NCBI RefSeq assembly: GCF_000383975.1
Contig: NZ_KB913021.1
Coordinates: forward strand, 102,051-166,050
Length of the DNA: 64,000 nt
From: Natronorubrum tibetense GA33
GTDB taxonomy: Archaea > Halobacteriota > Halobacteria > Halobacteriales > Natrialbaceae
Direction of reading: 5' to 3'
A model generated the notes under the pieces. That model did not search any database, was not told the origin of the DNA, and saw only the letters and a list, made by a program, of their open reading frames with translations. Position 1 is the first letter of the stretch. The number at the start of each line of letters is the position of its first letter. A program made the position numbers and the translations under genes. Of the stretch, positions 32,739-41,712 are shown piece after piece.

Positions 32739-35648
32739 CTATACGGGAAGAGTCAGACAGTACGCCTCAATATCTGGCGCAAGGGAGATGACCTGCTCTC
32801 GCTTCCGTAGCTCTGCCTTTCGGGACTCGATCCGGGTTTCTAACTGCTCAAGACGTTGTTTCTGGTTCCGAATCGCGATGCGCATATCCGACCCTGTTGT
32901 GGCTTTTTGTTCGTACGAATCGATGAACGACTGTATCCGATCTCGTTCTGCTTGCTCATAGGCTTCCAAGTCAGAGAGTTCTTTCTGAACGTCCTGCTGA
33001 CGGGTTTCGAGCAGATCTTCGCGGATGTCGGCGACCATACTACTGATGTACCTCTCGGCGGCGTCCTCGAGGTCACCTCGTTGCTTGAGTAGCCGAGAGA
33101 CCGTACTCTCATCCGGACGAGCGTGAATCGTATCTGCATCGAGGACTCGCTCACCGAGTGAACGCTGGGCGTCGAGTCCAGCGAGGTCGACGTAGACGGG
33201 AATGAGTTGCTCACGAATCGTCTTGCCGGTTGCATCTTCGAAGGCGACTTTGTAGACGAATGTGATGCCGGGCTGGTCCACAAACGGCAGCAGCTTCATT
33301 CCGGCCTTCCCTGCGTGTTGCCCGTGCTGGAGAACCAAATCACGGAGGGCCTGCAGAACGTCCGCATCCGGGGAGAGGTACTCGATTCCGTCGTGATCGA
33401 TGGCGAAATCTCGACTGAAGGTGAATGGGCCCATCGTCTCAGGCTGACCGCTGTCAGTTACTTCTGGTGGGACTTCTGCCTCGTACAACTGGTTTCCACG
33501 TTTCTCGACTGACCCCTCGAACGCCTCGATCGCTCGGGTGAAGAACTCCCGGATCTCCTGTTCACTTCCGAAGACGTCCTCCGAGTCGTCGACGATCGAC
33601 TGAATCTCCTGTCGACTCTCAGCGTCGAACGTACTGCAATCGATGAGACTTCGTTCGTACCACTCAAGGAGCGTCTGTTCACGCTCTTCCATCAGCTCCT
33701 CGAGTTCCTCTTTGGTGGCTGAGGCTGGTTCCTGGTTCTGGACGGATTTCATCAAGAGAGAGTCGATATTGACGTCGTCCAGCATCCCGAGGACATCTGC
33801 CGTCGCACCAACTTTCGATCTAATCTCCTCGACCTTGTCTTGGAGGAGCTCGAAAATCTCGGATTCCCGAGTGCCATCGAACTGGAAGTTCCACACCTTT
33901 ACCTCCTTGTCCTGGCCGTAGCGATGGATTCGACCAATCCGCTGTTCGAGGCGGTTCGGATTCCACGGGAGTTCGTAGTTGATCATGATGTGGCAGCTGT
34001 GCTGGAGGTCGATCCCCTCGCTGGCCGCATCGGTCGCCATCAGTAGTCGCGACTTCCCGTAGTTGAATTCGTCCTCAATGCGGGTTCGCTCGTCTTTGCT
34101 CACATCTCCGTGGATGGTCAGAATCTCGTCTGCCCACGGTTCGTCGGCGAAGAGATCGAGGAGATAGTCTAACGTATCGCGGTACTCAGTGAACAGAATG
34201 AGCTTCTCGTCCGGATGCTCCTCGAAGAGCTGTTCGATGTAGCGTTTGACCTTCCGGGCTTTGGTGTCGACTGGGAGGTCCTCAGCCATGGCGACGAGTT
34301 CCTGCAGCGTGTCGATCTCCTTCTGGAGCGCCTCATCACCCTGGGCGACCGTGAGACGTTCGAGTTCCTGCTCCGCCTGTTCACGGTCAGAGTCCTCCAA
34401 ATCCTCGCCTTCGAGGTAGGCCGTCGCATCGGTCGAGAGGCCCCGCTCGTCGGGTTCAAGCAGCCCGTGAAGGCGTCGTCGGAGTGTCTCTCGAATCGCG
34501 CCTACGCTGCTTACAAGCCGCTTTTGCATGAGCGCCATCGCGAATCCGACGGCGGGCTCGTTCAGTTGATCAGATCTGTTGTAGACCTCACGGACGTACT
34601 CAGTTACGCGCTCGTACAGTTGCTCCTCTGCAGGAGACATCGAGACGGTGGCCGTTTGGACATCTCGTTCGGGGAAGATGCGCTCCCCGTTATCGTCGTA
34701 GATGGTCTCCTTTCCGCGCCGGATCATGACGCGGTTCACCGTCTCCCGAGTGAGGTCCTGGTCCTCGGCGACGAGGAATGGATCGATGTAGCTGATAAGG
34801 GATCGGAACGCCTCTCCCTTACCGTCGTGCGGTGTCGCACTTAGCAACAGTAGGGATTCACAGTGATTGGCGACGCGCTCGGCCATAAGCGAGGTCTTGC
34901 TGGGAGACTCGCCCCGCTTGCTGGCCTTGTGCGCTTCGTCGATGACGGCGACGTCCCAGAAGGCGTTCTCGATCTCGGACTGGAACTCGTCTTGACGGAG
35001 GAACGCCATGCTGGTGACTAGACGCTGGCCCTCCTGGTCCCAGATGTTCGCCTCCTCGCCGAGTCGTCGACGCTCGGCGTCGACCCACTGGCGGTCCGCA
35101 ACCGTGAGGTCGATGTCGAAGAAGCGCTCCATATCCCGAATCCACTTTTTCTGGAGGTGTGCGGGAACGAGGAAGAGGACGCTGTTAGCTCGATTGCGGG
35201 CTTCGAGTTCTTTGAGGATGAGGCCTGCCTCGATGGTCTTCCCGAGACCGACGTCGTCGGCGATGAGTGCTCGCTGGCGGAGCTTCTGCATCACCTGATT
35301 CACGCAGGCGAGCTGGTATGGTTCGAGGCGGACGAGCGAGTTCGAGATGCTCAGGAGCTGCCCCTGCTCGTGGGCCATTTTGAGCTGGAGCGCCTCGGTT
35401 CGGAGGTCAAACCACTCCGACGAGACTGCTTCGTGTCGGGGGTGGAGGTCTGTCACCTGATCGTCGAGGGTATCGAGTGCATCACTGCGTGGTTCGGTGG
35501 AGACGTGGTCGAGACAGACCGTTTTCGCACCGCCACCCTCAACGTAGACACGAAGGTAGGGAAGATTCCCGACTTCGTAGGTACGGATGACTTCTGCTGG
35601 GTCACCGTTGAGTCTGATGCGGTCACCGGATTCGAAGTCCCTAGTCAT
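32739..35648 (-). CDS. brxHII: SNF2-family helicase, BrxHII of the BREX system
   Basis: The protein has 969 residues. Helicase motifs appear in order: LRQRALIADDVGLGKTIEAG (motif I, about 125-144), VLFLVPAHLQKKW (Ia), VAVIDEAHKAS (II, DEAH), LLLLSATPHDGKG (III), then LILFTEYRDTLDYLL (IV), ATDAASEGIDLQHSCHIMIN (V) and PNRLEQRIGRIHRYGQ (VI). A coiled-coil-rich C-terminus ends the protein. COG0553-type helicases of this kind are BrxHII in BREX and DrmD in DISARM. No DrmA, DrmB or DrmC is present and complete BREX genes are, so I assign BrxHII. The role in BREX is presumed DNA translocation or remodelling. Its start overlaps the small gene at 35641 by eight bases. Confidence 0.88.
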   Translation of the reverse strand: MTRDFESGDRIRLNGDPAEVIRTYEVGNLPYLRVYVEGGGAKTVCLDHVSTEPRSDALDTLDDQVTDLHPRHEAVSSEWFDLRTEALQLKMAHEQGQLLSISNSLVRLEPYQLACVNQVMQKLRQRALIADDVGLGKTIEAGLILKELEARNRANSVLFLVPAHLQKKWIRDMERFFDIDLTVADRQWVDAERRRLGEEANIWDQEGQRLVTSMAFLRQDEFQSEIENAFWDVAVIDEAHKASKRGESPSKTSLMAERVANHCESLLLLSATPHDGKGEAFRSLISYIDPFLVAEDQDLTRETVNRVMIRRGKETIYDDNGERIFPERDVQTATVSMSPAEEQLYERVTEYVREVYNRSDQLNEPAVGFAMALMQKRLVSSVGAIRETLRRRLHGLLEPDERGLSTDATAYLEGEDLEDSDREQAEQELERLTVAQGDEALQKEIDTLQELVAMAEDLPVDTKARKVKRYIEQLFEEHPDEKLILFTEYRDTLDYLLDLFADEPWADEILTIHGDVSKDERTRIEDEFNYGKSRLLMATDAASEGIDLQHSCHIMINYELPWNPNRLEQRIGRIHRYGQDKEVKVWNFQFDGTRESEIFELLQDKVEEIRSKVGATADVLGMLDDVNIDSLLMKSVQNQEPASATKEELEELMEEREQTLLEWYERSLIDCSTFDAESRQEIQSIVDDSEDVFGSEQEIREFFTRAIEAFEGSVEKRGNQLYEAEVPPEVTDSGQPETMGPFTFSRDFAIDHDGIEYLSPDADVLQALRDLVLQHGQHAGKAGMKLLPFVDQPGITFVYKVAFEDATGKTIREQLIPVYVDLAGLDAQRSLGERVLDADTIHARPDESTVSRLLKQRGDLEDAAERYISSMVADIREDLLETRQQDVQKELSDLEAYEQAERDRIQSFIDSYEQKATTGSDMRIAIRNQKQRLEQLETRIESRKAELRKREQVISLAPDIEAYCLTLPV

Positions 35649-36162
35649 TTAATCGAGCACGGACATGGTCTATCAGTTCCTCTCGGGTTTCTGTTCCGAC
35701 GCGTGCAACACCCCGACGTTGGTAGACGAGAACGGGATGCTGGCTCTCCAACGATTCGAGGTCGACTGAATTCAAAGCACTGCGGGAGGTTCCAATGCAC
35801 CATATCGAGTCCGGTTTCGCTTGCTCTACTATTGTCTTCCAGTTTGGAGTGATTATCTGCTTGAACACATCTGTAGTAAAGAGAAGAACGATCACATCGA
35901 GTTCACCAACCTGAGAAAGTAGAGAGTCCTCAAATTGTTCTGTGGACTTAGTTTGATCAACAGTCGGTTTTGACTCCACCGCGTTTTCTCCCTCAACATA
36001 GCCATAGATTTCGGATAGGACGTGAATCTCAGTGTCACAATAGTCTGAGAGCTCGTCTGCGAGAGTGTTCACAGATAGGAAAGACCCCTCAAAGTAGTCA
36101 GAGTACGAATTCGTAGACTCGCTTGTCGTCGTCGAGCCTTCCGTAAATATGGCAGCTCTCAT
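35641..36162 (-). CDS. Uncharacterised small protein inside the BREX locus
   Basis: The protein has 173 residues, sits between PglX and the helicase and overlaps the helicase start by eight bases, so it is translated with it. The sequence shows a Rossmann-like alternation: MRAAIFTEGSTTTSEST, LADELSDYCDTEIHVLSEIY, ELDVIVLLFTTDVFKQII, DSIWCIGTSRSALNSVD, HPVLVYQRRGVARVGTETRE. No catalytic motif is recognised. It could be a sensor or regulator of the system. It is not one of the named BREX components that I know. Confidence 0.6.
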   Translation of the reverse strand: MRAAIFTEGSTTTSESTNSYSDYFEGSFLSVNTLADELSDYCDTEIHVLSEIYGYVEGENAVESKPTVDQTKSTEQFEDSLLSQVGELDVIVLLFTTDVFKQIITPNWKTIVEQAKPDSIWCIGTSRSALNSVDLESLESQHPVLVYQRRGVARVGTETREELIDHVRARLND

Positions 36163-36258
36163 CTAATCAGTATATTTTGGTAGTGCGGTTTTAAATCGTT
36201 CCCTGGGTTGTTGCCGAGCAGTGTTGTACGTATGGGGAGTTGCTATCGTCTCAATTCA

Positions 36259-39200
36259 CTACAGAACTTTATCTTCAACAACTTCAGGAACGAGTCGATG
36301 TTCTGCGAACGGTTGAATATTGATCATGACTCCGTGTTTTTTGATTGGCGAATACCCCGAGGATAGCACCTCTTGAGAGGCCCGTTCCTCCCAATCCGAC
36401 GGTAGTGCCTTTGAGATCTCATTACATCCCTCTTTGATTTCTTCCCCTAATTCGACATCCTTGTTGGTCTCAGCGGCTAGTTCTGCCAAAAGGCGAGCTT
36501 GACCTTCAAGACCCTCACGGGGCTCACCAGCGTCAAGGAATTTCTCTCCCTTGCTGAAATAATAGTTTATGAAGAAGATCCCATTGCTTCCGTAGTGAGT
36601 TGAACCAACTAGATCATCGAAATAAGGGAAAAGATCATAGAGATGAGCTTCGACGGGTGGCTCTTGACCTTGGCTGTAAGCTTCACACGCGGTTTCTAGA
36701 TCTCTAAGTGCATCAAGCCATTCCTCTCTGTTCTCGTTTACTCGTTCGAGGAATGTTGGGCTGAAATGGTCTTCAAATTCGTCAGGATCCATCTGCTTGA
36801 CAAGTTCATCAAGCGTTTCAAGCCGATTAGCGGTTCTTTTTCGGAATTTTACAACTTGTGGCTTCAACTTAGCTGCCACTGATGCAATGTCCTCACTCCG
36901 TCCTGGAAGATGGGAAGAACCTAATTCAAGAGCGGCCTCCTGAAACTCGTTTATTTGGGCAAGTGCACTCTCATACTGCTCATAACTTTCTGCGGCTTCT
37001 GCCTGTTCTGTCGTCGTTAGATTGCTGTCAGTCCGCCGCTGATCAGCGACATTTCTTTGTTTGCGGTATTCTGTTTTTAGGGGTTCGAGATATCTTGACT
37101 CGATCCTGTCAAAAATGCCTGAGTCAAGCTGGTGATAATCAATAAGACAGCCAAAGCCTTCGACCGCTGGATCCGAGACAAGTCGTTCAGTTGTAAGCCG
37201 CCACAGAATTGGACGGTTATTGAATCTTCTAAGGTGATAATCGAAAAGGTCATTTATTAGCCAATTCCCGACATTCGGATAGGCTCCTGCGTCAGGTTGT
37301 TTGTCACCCAATATTTGATCAATTTCTGCAAGTCTGTCCTCAGCTCCCTCTCCAAATATTTGAACAAACTCTTCTTCAATACGAGTAATAAGTGGGTCCT
37401 CAGAGATTTCCCGATCTCCGAGGGGGACTATACCGTCATCGTCCTCACGAACGATTTTGAGTGTGATATGTAACAATAGATCCTTTATTAACTCTTCAAA
37501 ATCCTCACCAGGTTCTGTTATCGCATCTGGATTATAGCTGGGTACCTCTCTTGGATCTTCATTTGTCCTAATTGCTATTTCTCTGAGGATTTCATCTCTG
37601 CGTTCTTCATTTATTTCGAAGTGCTCAAACAAGATTTCATCAATTTGGGACGCCTTTTCATGAATCTTCTTCTTGATTTTTGATTCGTACTTTGCTGCAG
37701 AAATCCCCAACTCAGAAATGGTTTTGTCCCTGTCATTAAGTTCTGGATTAGTAATGGACATTTCATTTTTTAACTCTCGATGAGGATGGTGTTTGGCATA
37801 CAATGGTTCTTCTTGGCCCAACAAATTGAGTAATAATGGTCCAGTATAGTATGGAGAGATAAAATCGTACTCACGAAGGCTTAATAACAGACCAAGGACT
37901 TCCTGGGCTAGCTCACCCAGACGATCAACTTGTTCAAGTTCCTTATCCCACGGCATTTTCGAGACCTCCCCTACTTGCCAGTGACGCCCCGTGGTAAGAG
38001 TGAGCATTAGATAGGTGGCCAAGTTACTATTTGAATATGCTAAGGCTTCCCAAATCGCTCTATCCGGTAAAAACGCTTGGCCAGCAGTCCCAAATATAGA
38101 GGATTCATGAAGATATCCGAACCGTTTCCCACCCTCTTTTATATTAGTATATGTTAATGCATTTTTAAAGTAATATTCTTCACTTCGTGGATATGACCCG
38201 TCATATCTCTTTACATCTCTACCATTTTCGCCCCACCACACCATTCGGGTGACCCGAGGAAGTATCCAAGCATCACTACCACCTTTTGCAAACGGAACCC
38301 AACCATCCTCCGAGGTTTCCCAGAATTGTCGGAGGTAACGAGCATTGTTGGCTGTTGCCAATCCCTGCTTGACTACCCCTAAACTTTCTCGATCTGTTTG
38401 TGCGTTACTAGCGTCAAATGACGAGTTTAATTCATATATTGACCGGATTTCCTCGGGTACCCAATAAGATAAGGGAGCACCGGGAACCATCGAGAATTCT
38501 TTGATATCTCGGCGATATCTACGTTGAATTCCCGAATTATCGACAGGATTTGAGAACGCGGATTCAAGGAATTTTGACTCCTTATTTCCTTTGTTCACGT
38601 CATGGAGTCTATAGAAATCAGCCGAAGCATCTTGAGTTTGTTTTGTTCTGACAACTGTTCCAGCGGTCCGAACTGTGGCCTTATCAAGCACGCCGATGCC
38701 ATACTCCGCAAGGAAATCAAAGGAACCCCGATCTCCAATGAAATCTTCACGGAAATCCTCAAATGTCCGTTTGAACATGAATGTTCGGGGGACAATCATT
38801 CCAATCCGACCATTCTCTTTCACGATATTGTCGCATACCTCAAAGAAATTGATATAGAATTCTGGTTTGTATTTGTAATGCTCTTCCACGTACTTGTGGA
38901 CAGCATCTGGCATTCGGTTCCCTGATCCGTAAGGAGGATTCATTAGGGCAACATCGTAATCTTGGGATAGGATGACCAGCGTTCGGAGAAAGCTCTTTAG
39001 ATCTCTTGCAATGAACGAGTCATCGTCTCGGCGTTTAGCTACGTTTGAATGAAGATTTTCTAAGAATTTTGTAAGACTTCCAGGTCCATTGATTGACTCC
39101 GTAATTGTTGGCTGTTCCTCCATTGTGAATTCTTCTTCCAGCGTACCCCTAACATCAAGTAGCGAACCAAGTCCATGCACCTCTTCAAATGCATCTAAGA

Positions 39201-40488
39201 TTTCTTCCAGAGCTTCACGGACGTCCGGTTGGTCACCGGCAATTTCATCAAAGACTTCGGGTGCAGACTCAATATTCGCAATATTAGCGTCAGCGCAGAC
39301 TATTCCAACACTAGGCATCTGAAATTCATCTAACCCTCCTTCTTCTGCTCGGCTACGAGCTTTGAGATACAAATTAAATGTAGCTAGCTGGCATGCACGT
39401 AAATCCAAATCAACCCCGAAGAGATTGTGTCTAAGTATTTTTTCTGGTATTGCTGCACGGTCAAGATCAGGATACTCTTCACGCCAGATTCGCTCAAGTA
39501 TGTCAAATGCATAAAGTAGGAAGTGACCACTTCCACAAGCGGGATCAATAACACGGAGATCCTCAGGCGATCTAATCTTAGGTGTAGACTCTGGTTCTTC
39601 TGTTGGAACCAGATATGTACTGAAATCTGCAAGGGAGGGAGACTTCGATATTGATGGGTTGCGTTTTTTTCGCTCATCAGGCGACAACGCCTCCTGACTT
39701 TTGATTGTTGATATCAAATCCCCTCTCGACTCTAGATACATTTTAGAAAGACTGTTGTCAGTTAGCATCCTTACAACCCAATGAGGAGTATAGAATTGAT
39801 TAGCTGCAGGGACATCATCTGGGTCCAATCCCTGATAGTCGCCTTTTCGGCGCAGTTCCTCTAGTTTGGAGGAATTGTAATATTCATAGATCCAACCAAG
39901 AACATCATCAGCACGCCAGACCTCTTCAGGTACTTCATCAAGCTTCCGACAAACTTTCTCGAAGGTGTCGACATCAGGATCAATGATGCTGTAAGGAGAA
40001 TCCGTGTCAAACAAAATCTCAATTTCGTCTGCTAAGTCCTTGCAAACGTTGATATATGCTTGTACTTTCGCCTCATCAGGACCTAGATACTTCTCATTTT
40101 CAAGTTTCTCCGCAGCGGGCGTTGTACCTGAATCCCCAAACTGTGTTACCGGTCGATGAATAAATCCCCGTACTTCCATACACCGAATTGCAGTTAGACG
40201 GTTTATTATCGTATATCCTACCCCCATTACATATCGCTCAAACTTTTTTTTCCAGACGCCATCATCCTCCTCTCGCTCGACAGCCTTTACAAGTGATTTG
40301 CGCTTATCCTTAGCATCTCCAGACAGCTCACCACCACCATCCCTATTATTCAGTTCAAACCCGTGTTCAAGCTGATATTGGATGTCTGACTCTACTGTGT
40401 CTCGAAGTTCAGTAACAATGCTCTCTAAATGCTCACGTTCTGCTTTATCCAATTGAGCCTTGGTCACGGGAGGAGAATGGTTTGACAT
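36259..40488 (-). CDS. pglX: PglX, BREX adenine-specific DNA methyltransferase
   Basis: The protein has 1409 residues. Methyltransferase motif I is VIDPACGSGHFLLYAF (about 311-326) and motif IV is VALMNPPYGSGNRM (about 513-526), the NPPY of N6-adenine enzymes. Long helical regions at both ends carry target recognition and partner contacts. In BREX, PglX marks host DNA so that unmarked phage DNA is restricted. This gene is AT-rich compared with its neighbours: about 33% G/C in the 60 bases at 37561 against 58% at 41761, by direct count. That suggests allele replacement or separate acquisition. It is transcribed away from the brxA-pglZ operon and toward the helicase. Confidence 0.92.
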   Translation of the reverse strand: MSNHSPPVTKAQLDKAEREHLESIVTELRDTVESDIQYQLEHGFELNNRDGGGELSGDAKDKRKSLVKAVEREEDDGVWKKKFERYVMGVGYTIINRLTAIRCMEVRGFIHRPVTQFGDSGTTPAAEKLENEKYLGPDEAKVQAYINVCKDLADEIEILFDTDSPYSIIDPDVDTFEKVCRKLDEVPEEVWRADDVLGWIYEYYNSSKLEELRRKGDYQGLDPDDVPAANQFYTPHWVVRMLTDNSLSKMYLESRGDLISTIKSQEALSPDERKKRNPSISKSPSLADFSTYLVPTEEPESTPKIRSPEDLRVIDPACGSGHFLLYAFDILERIWREEYPDLDRAAIPEKILRHNLFGVDLDLRACQLATFNLYLKARSRAEEGGLDEFQMPSVGIVCADANIANIESAPEVFDEIAGDQPDVREALEEILDAFEEVHGLGSLLDVRGTLEEEFTMEEQPTITESINGPGSLTKFLENLHSNVAKRRDDDSFIARDLKSFLRTLVILSQDYDVALMNPPYGSGNRMPDAVHKYVEEHYKYKPEFYINFFEVCDNIVKENGRIGMIVPRTFMFKRTFEDFREDFIGDRGSFDFLAEYGIGVLDKATVRTAGTVVRTKQTQDASADFYRLHDVNKGNKESKFLESAFSNPVDNSGIQRRYRRDIKEFSMVPGAPLSYWVPEEIRSIYELNSSFDASNAQTDRESLGVVKQGLATANNARYLRQFWETSEDGWVPFAKGGSDAWILPRVTRMVWWGENGRDVKRYDGSYPRSEEYYFKNALTYTNIKEGGKRFGYLHESSIFGTAGQAFLPDRAIWEALAYSNSNLATYLMLTLTTGRHWQVGEVSKMPWDKELEQVDRLGELAQEVLGLLLSLREYDFISPYYTGPLLLNLLGQEEPLYAKHHPHRELKNEMSITNPELNDRDKTISELGISAAKYESKIKKKIHEKASQIDEILFEHFEINEERRDEILREIAIRTNEDPREVPSYNPDAITEPGEDFEELIKDLLLHITLKIVREDDDGIVPLGDREISEDPLITRIEEEFVQIFGEGAEDRLAEIDQILGDKQPDAGAYPNVGNWLINDLFDYHLRRFNNRPILWRLTTERLVSDPAVEGFGCLIDYHQLDSGIFDRIESRYLEPLKTEYRKQRNVADQRRTDSNLTTTEQAEAAESYEQYESALAQINEFQEAALELGSSHLPGRSEDIASVAAKLKPQVVKFRKRTANRLETLDELVKQMDPDEFEDHFSPTFLERVNENREEWLDALRDLETACEAYSQGQEPPVEAHLYDLFPYFDDLVGSTHYGSNGIFFINYYFSKGEKFLDAGEPREGLEGQARLLAELAAETNKDVELGEEIKEGCNEISKALPSDWEERASQEVLSSGYSPIKKHGVMINIQPFAEHRLVPEVVEDKVL

Positions 40489-40661
40489 GATATCCGTTGC
40501 TCTGACTTCTACCTCAAAATGAACCTACATCAAACTTCCCACCTTCTACTCACGAGTCCACCGGTATCGAGGTTGACGATTGGTCTACATCAAGCCGCGA
40601 CTATTCAATCTCTCAGTCGTATCTCCGTCAAATATATTATTGTTGTGCGCAACACATCGAT

Positions 40662-40693
40662 TGACGCTTCGTGTTTGGAGGGCCGAAGCGTCA
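40662..40693. repeat. Perfect 10-bp inverted repeat in the BREX divergent region
   Basis: TGACGCTTCG at 40662-40671 pairs with CGAAGCGTCA at 40684-40693 across a 12-base loop. It lies between divergent pglX and brxA. It could be a regulator-binding site or an RNA hairpin. Confidence 0.6.
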
Positions 40694-40717
40694 GCGGGGA
40701 CCAATTCAGGGCGGCAC

Positions 40718-40740
40718 TGCGGCAGGAATTTCTTGCCGCA
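40718..40740. repeat. Second hairpin in the BREX divergent region
   Basis: TGCGGCAGGAA pairs with TTCTTGCCGCA, about 11 positions including one G-T, with almost no loop. It follows the first inverted repeat by 24 bases. Together they form a GC-rich island in AT-rich surroundings. Confidence 0.55.
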
Positions 40741-40872
40741 GGCCATTTAACCATCTACTGGAGGATTTCTGTATATTAGCGGGTTGAATTGGCCAGCTTT
40801 ACATGAACGCACGTAACTGTGCCCAAATCTCTCACAAGAACTTCTAAGTAGATACCACGGTCTCGTCATAGT

Positions 40873-41712
40873 ATGGCTACAGGTCGAAACGGGGAGTTGG
40901 ATTCGTGGCTCCCATCTCTCGTTGGGAGACTCCCCAAATCGAAGATCACTACGGATTTGACTCATTGCGGACTCCAAGCCGAGAGAACGCACGATATCGC
41001 ATCTCTCTACGCGGACGAACTCGATTGGACGTCGGTCAAGGAGATCTGGTACGACGAGCGAGTCGCGAACCGAAGCAGTCGGAACAGCGCTGAAAAGCCA
41101 CTTATCGCTATTCGGGCACGACTTCAGTCAGCGGGTGAAGGGCTTCCATCGGTCCCGGTGCTTCCGACGATTATAGACCAGTGTCGAAACGAACGCGATC
41201 AGGCACAGGTCCTCTTCCTCTATCTCGTCAACCACGACGGGCTGGCCCGCTATGTCGTCCACGAGTACCTCCGCCGACTGATGAAACAAGGACCCTCCGC
41301 ACTCAACTTCGAGACGGATACTGTTCTCAACATCCTCGACGACTTCCGCGACAAGGCTGGCGAACCGCTAGAGTACTCGGAATCAACACAGAAACGATGG
41401 GTGCAGGGACTTCGGTCTGCCCTTCGTGATATCGGTGTGCTCGAAGGGAAGACCGAGACCATGGGTCAACCGCCAAAGGTCGGCGACGTGCCCCTCCAGG
41501 TCGCGGCCTACTACTCCTGGGCCCAGAACGGCGACGGGTGGCTCACGAAGCCGATTGGCTGGCTCTACCTGTTCCAGTCCGAAGAGTACTGGGAACCGCA
41601 AAGCAAGCGTCTGGCTGGATATGAGGGCTGGACACACCACGAAGCTCGGAGTCGCGTCTGGTTCGAACCCATCGACGACTTCTACACGATGCTCGCGGAG
41701 GGATCGGCATGA
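40873..41712 (+). CDS. brxA: BrxA-like BREX protein (DUF1819 type)
   Basis: The protein has 279 residues, the first gene of the plus-strand BREX operon. The sequence is helical (ASLYADELDWTSVKEIWYDE, VLFLYLVNHDGLARYVVHEY) with the conserved-looking STQKRWVQGLRSALRDIGVL that precedes the C-terminal winged-helix part in BrxA proteins. BrxA is a small BREX component with a DNA-binding fold. Family membership is supported mainly by this segment and by position beside BrxC and BrxB. Its stop overlaps the BrxC start by four bases. Confidence 0.75.
   Translation: MATGRNGELDSWLPSLVGRLPKSKITTDLTHCGLQAERTHDIASLYADELDWTSVKEIWYDERVANRSSRNSAEKPLIAIRARLQSAGEGLPSVPVLPTIIDQCRNERDQAQVLFLYLVNHDGLARYVVHEYLRRLMKQGPSALNFETDTVLNILDDFRDKAGEPLEYSESTQKRWVQGLRSALRDIGVLEGKTETMGQPPKVGDVPLQVAAYYSWAQNGDGWLTKPIGWLYLFQSEEYWEPQSKRLAGYEGWTHHEARSRVWFEPIDDFYTMLAEGSA

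Noticed and set aside
32739..35648. DISARM system (the helicase resembles DrmD)
   Set aside because: No DrmA, DrmB or DrmC-like gene is present, while PglX, BrxA, BrxB, BrxC and PglZ are, so BREX is the simpler reading.
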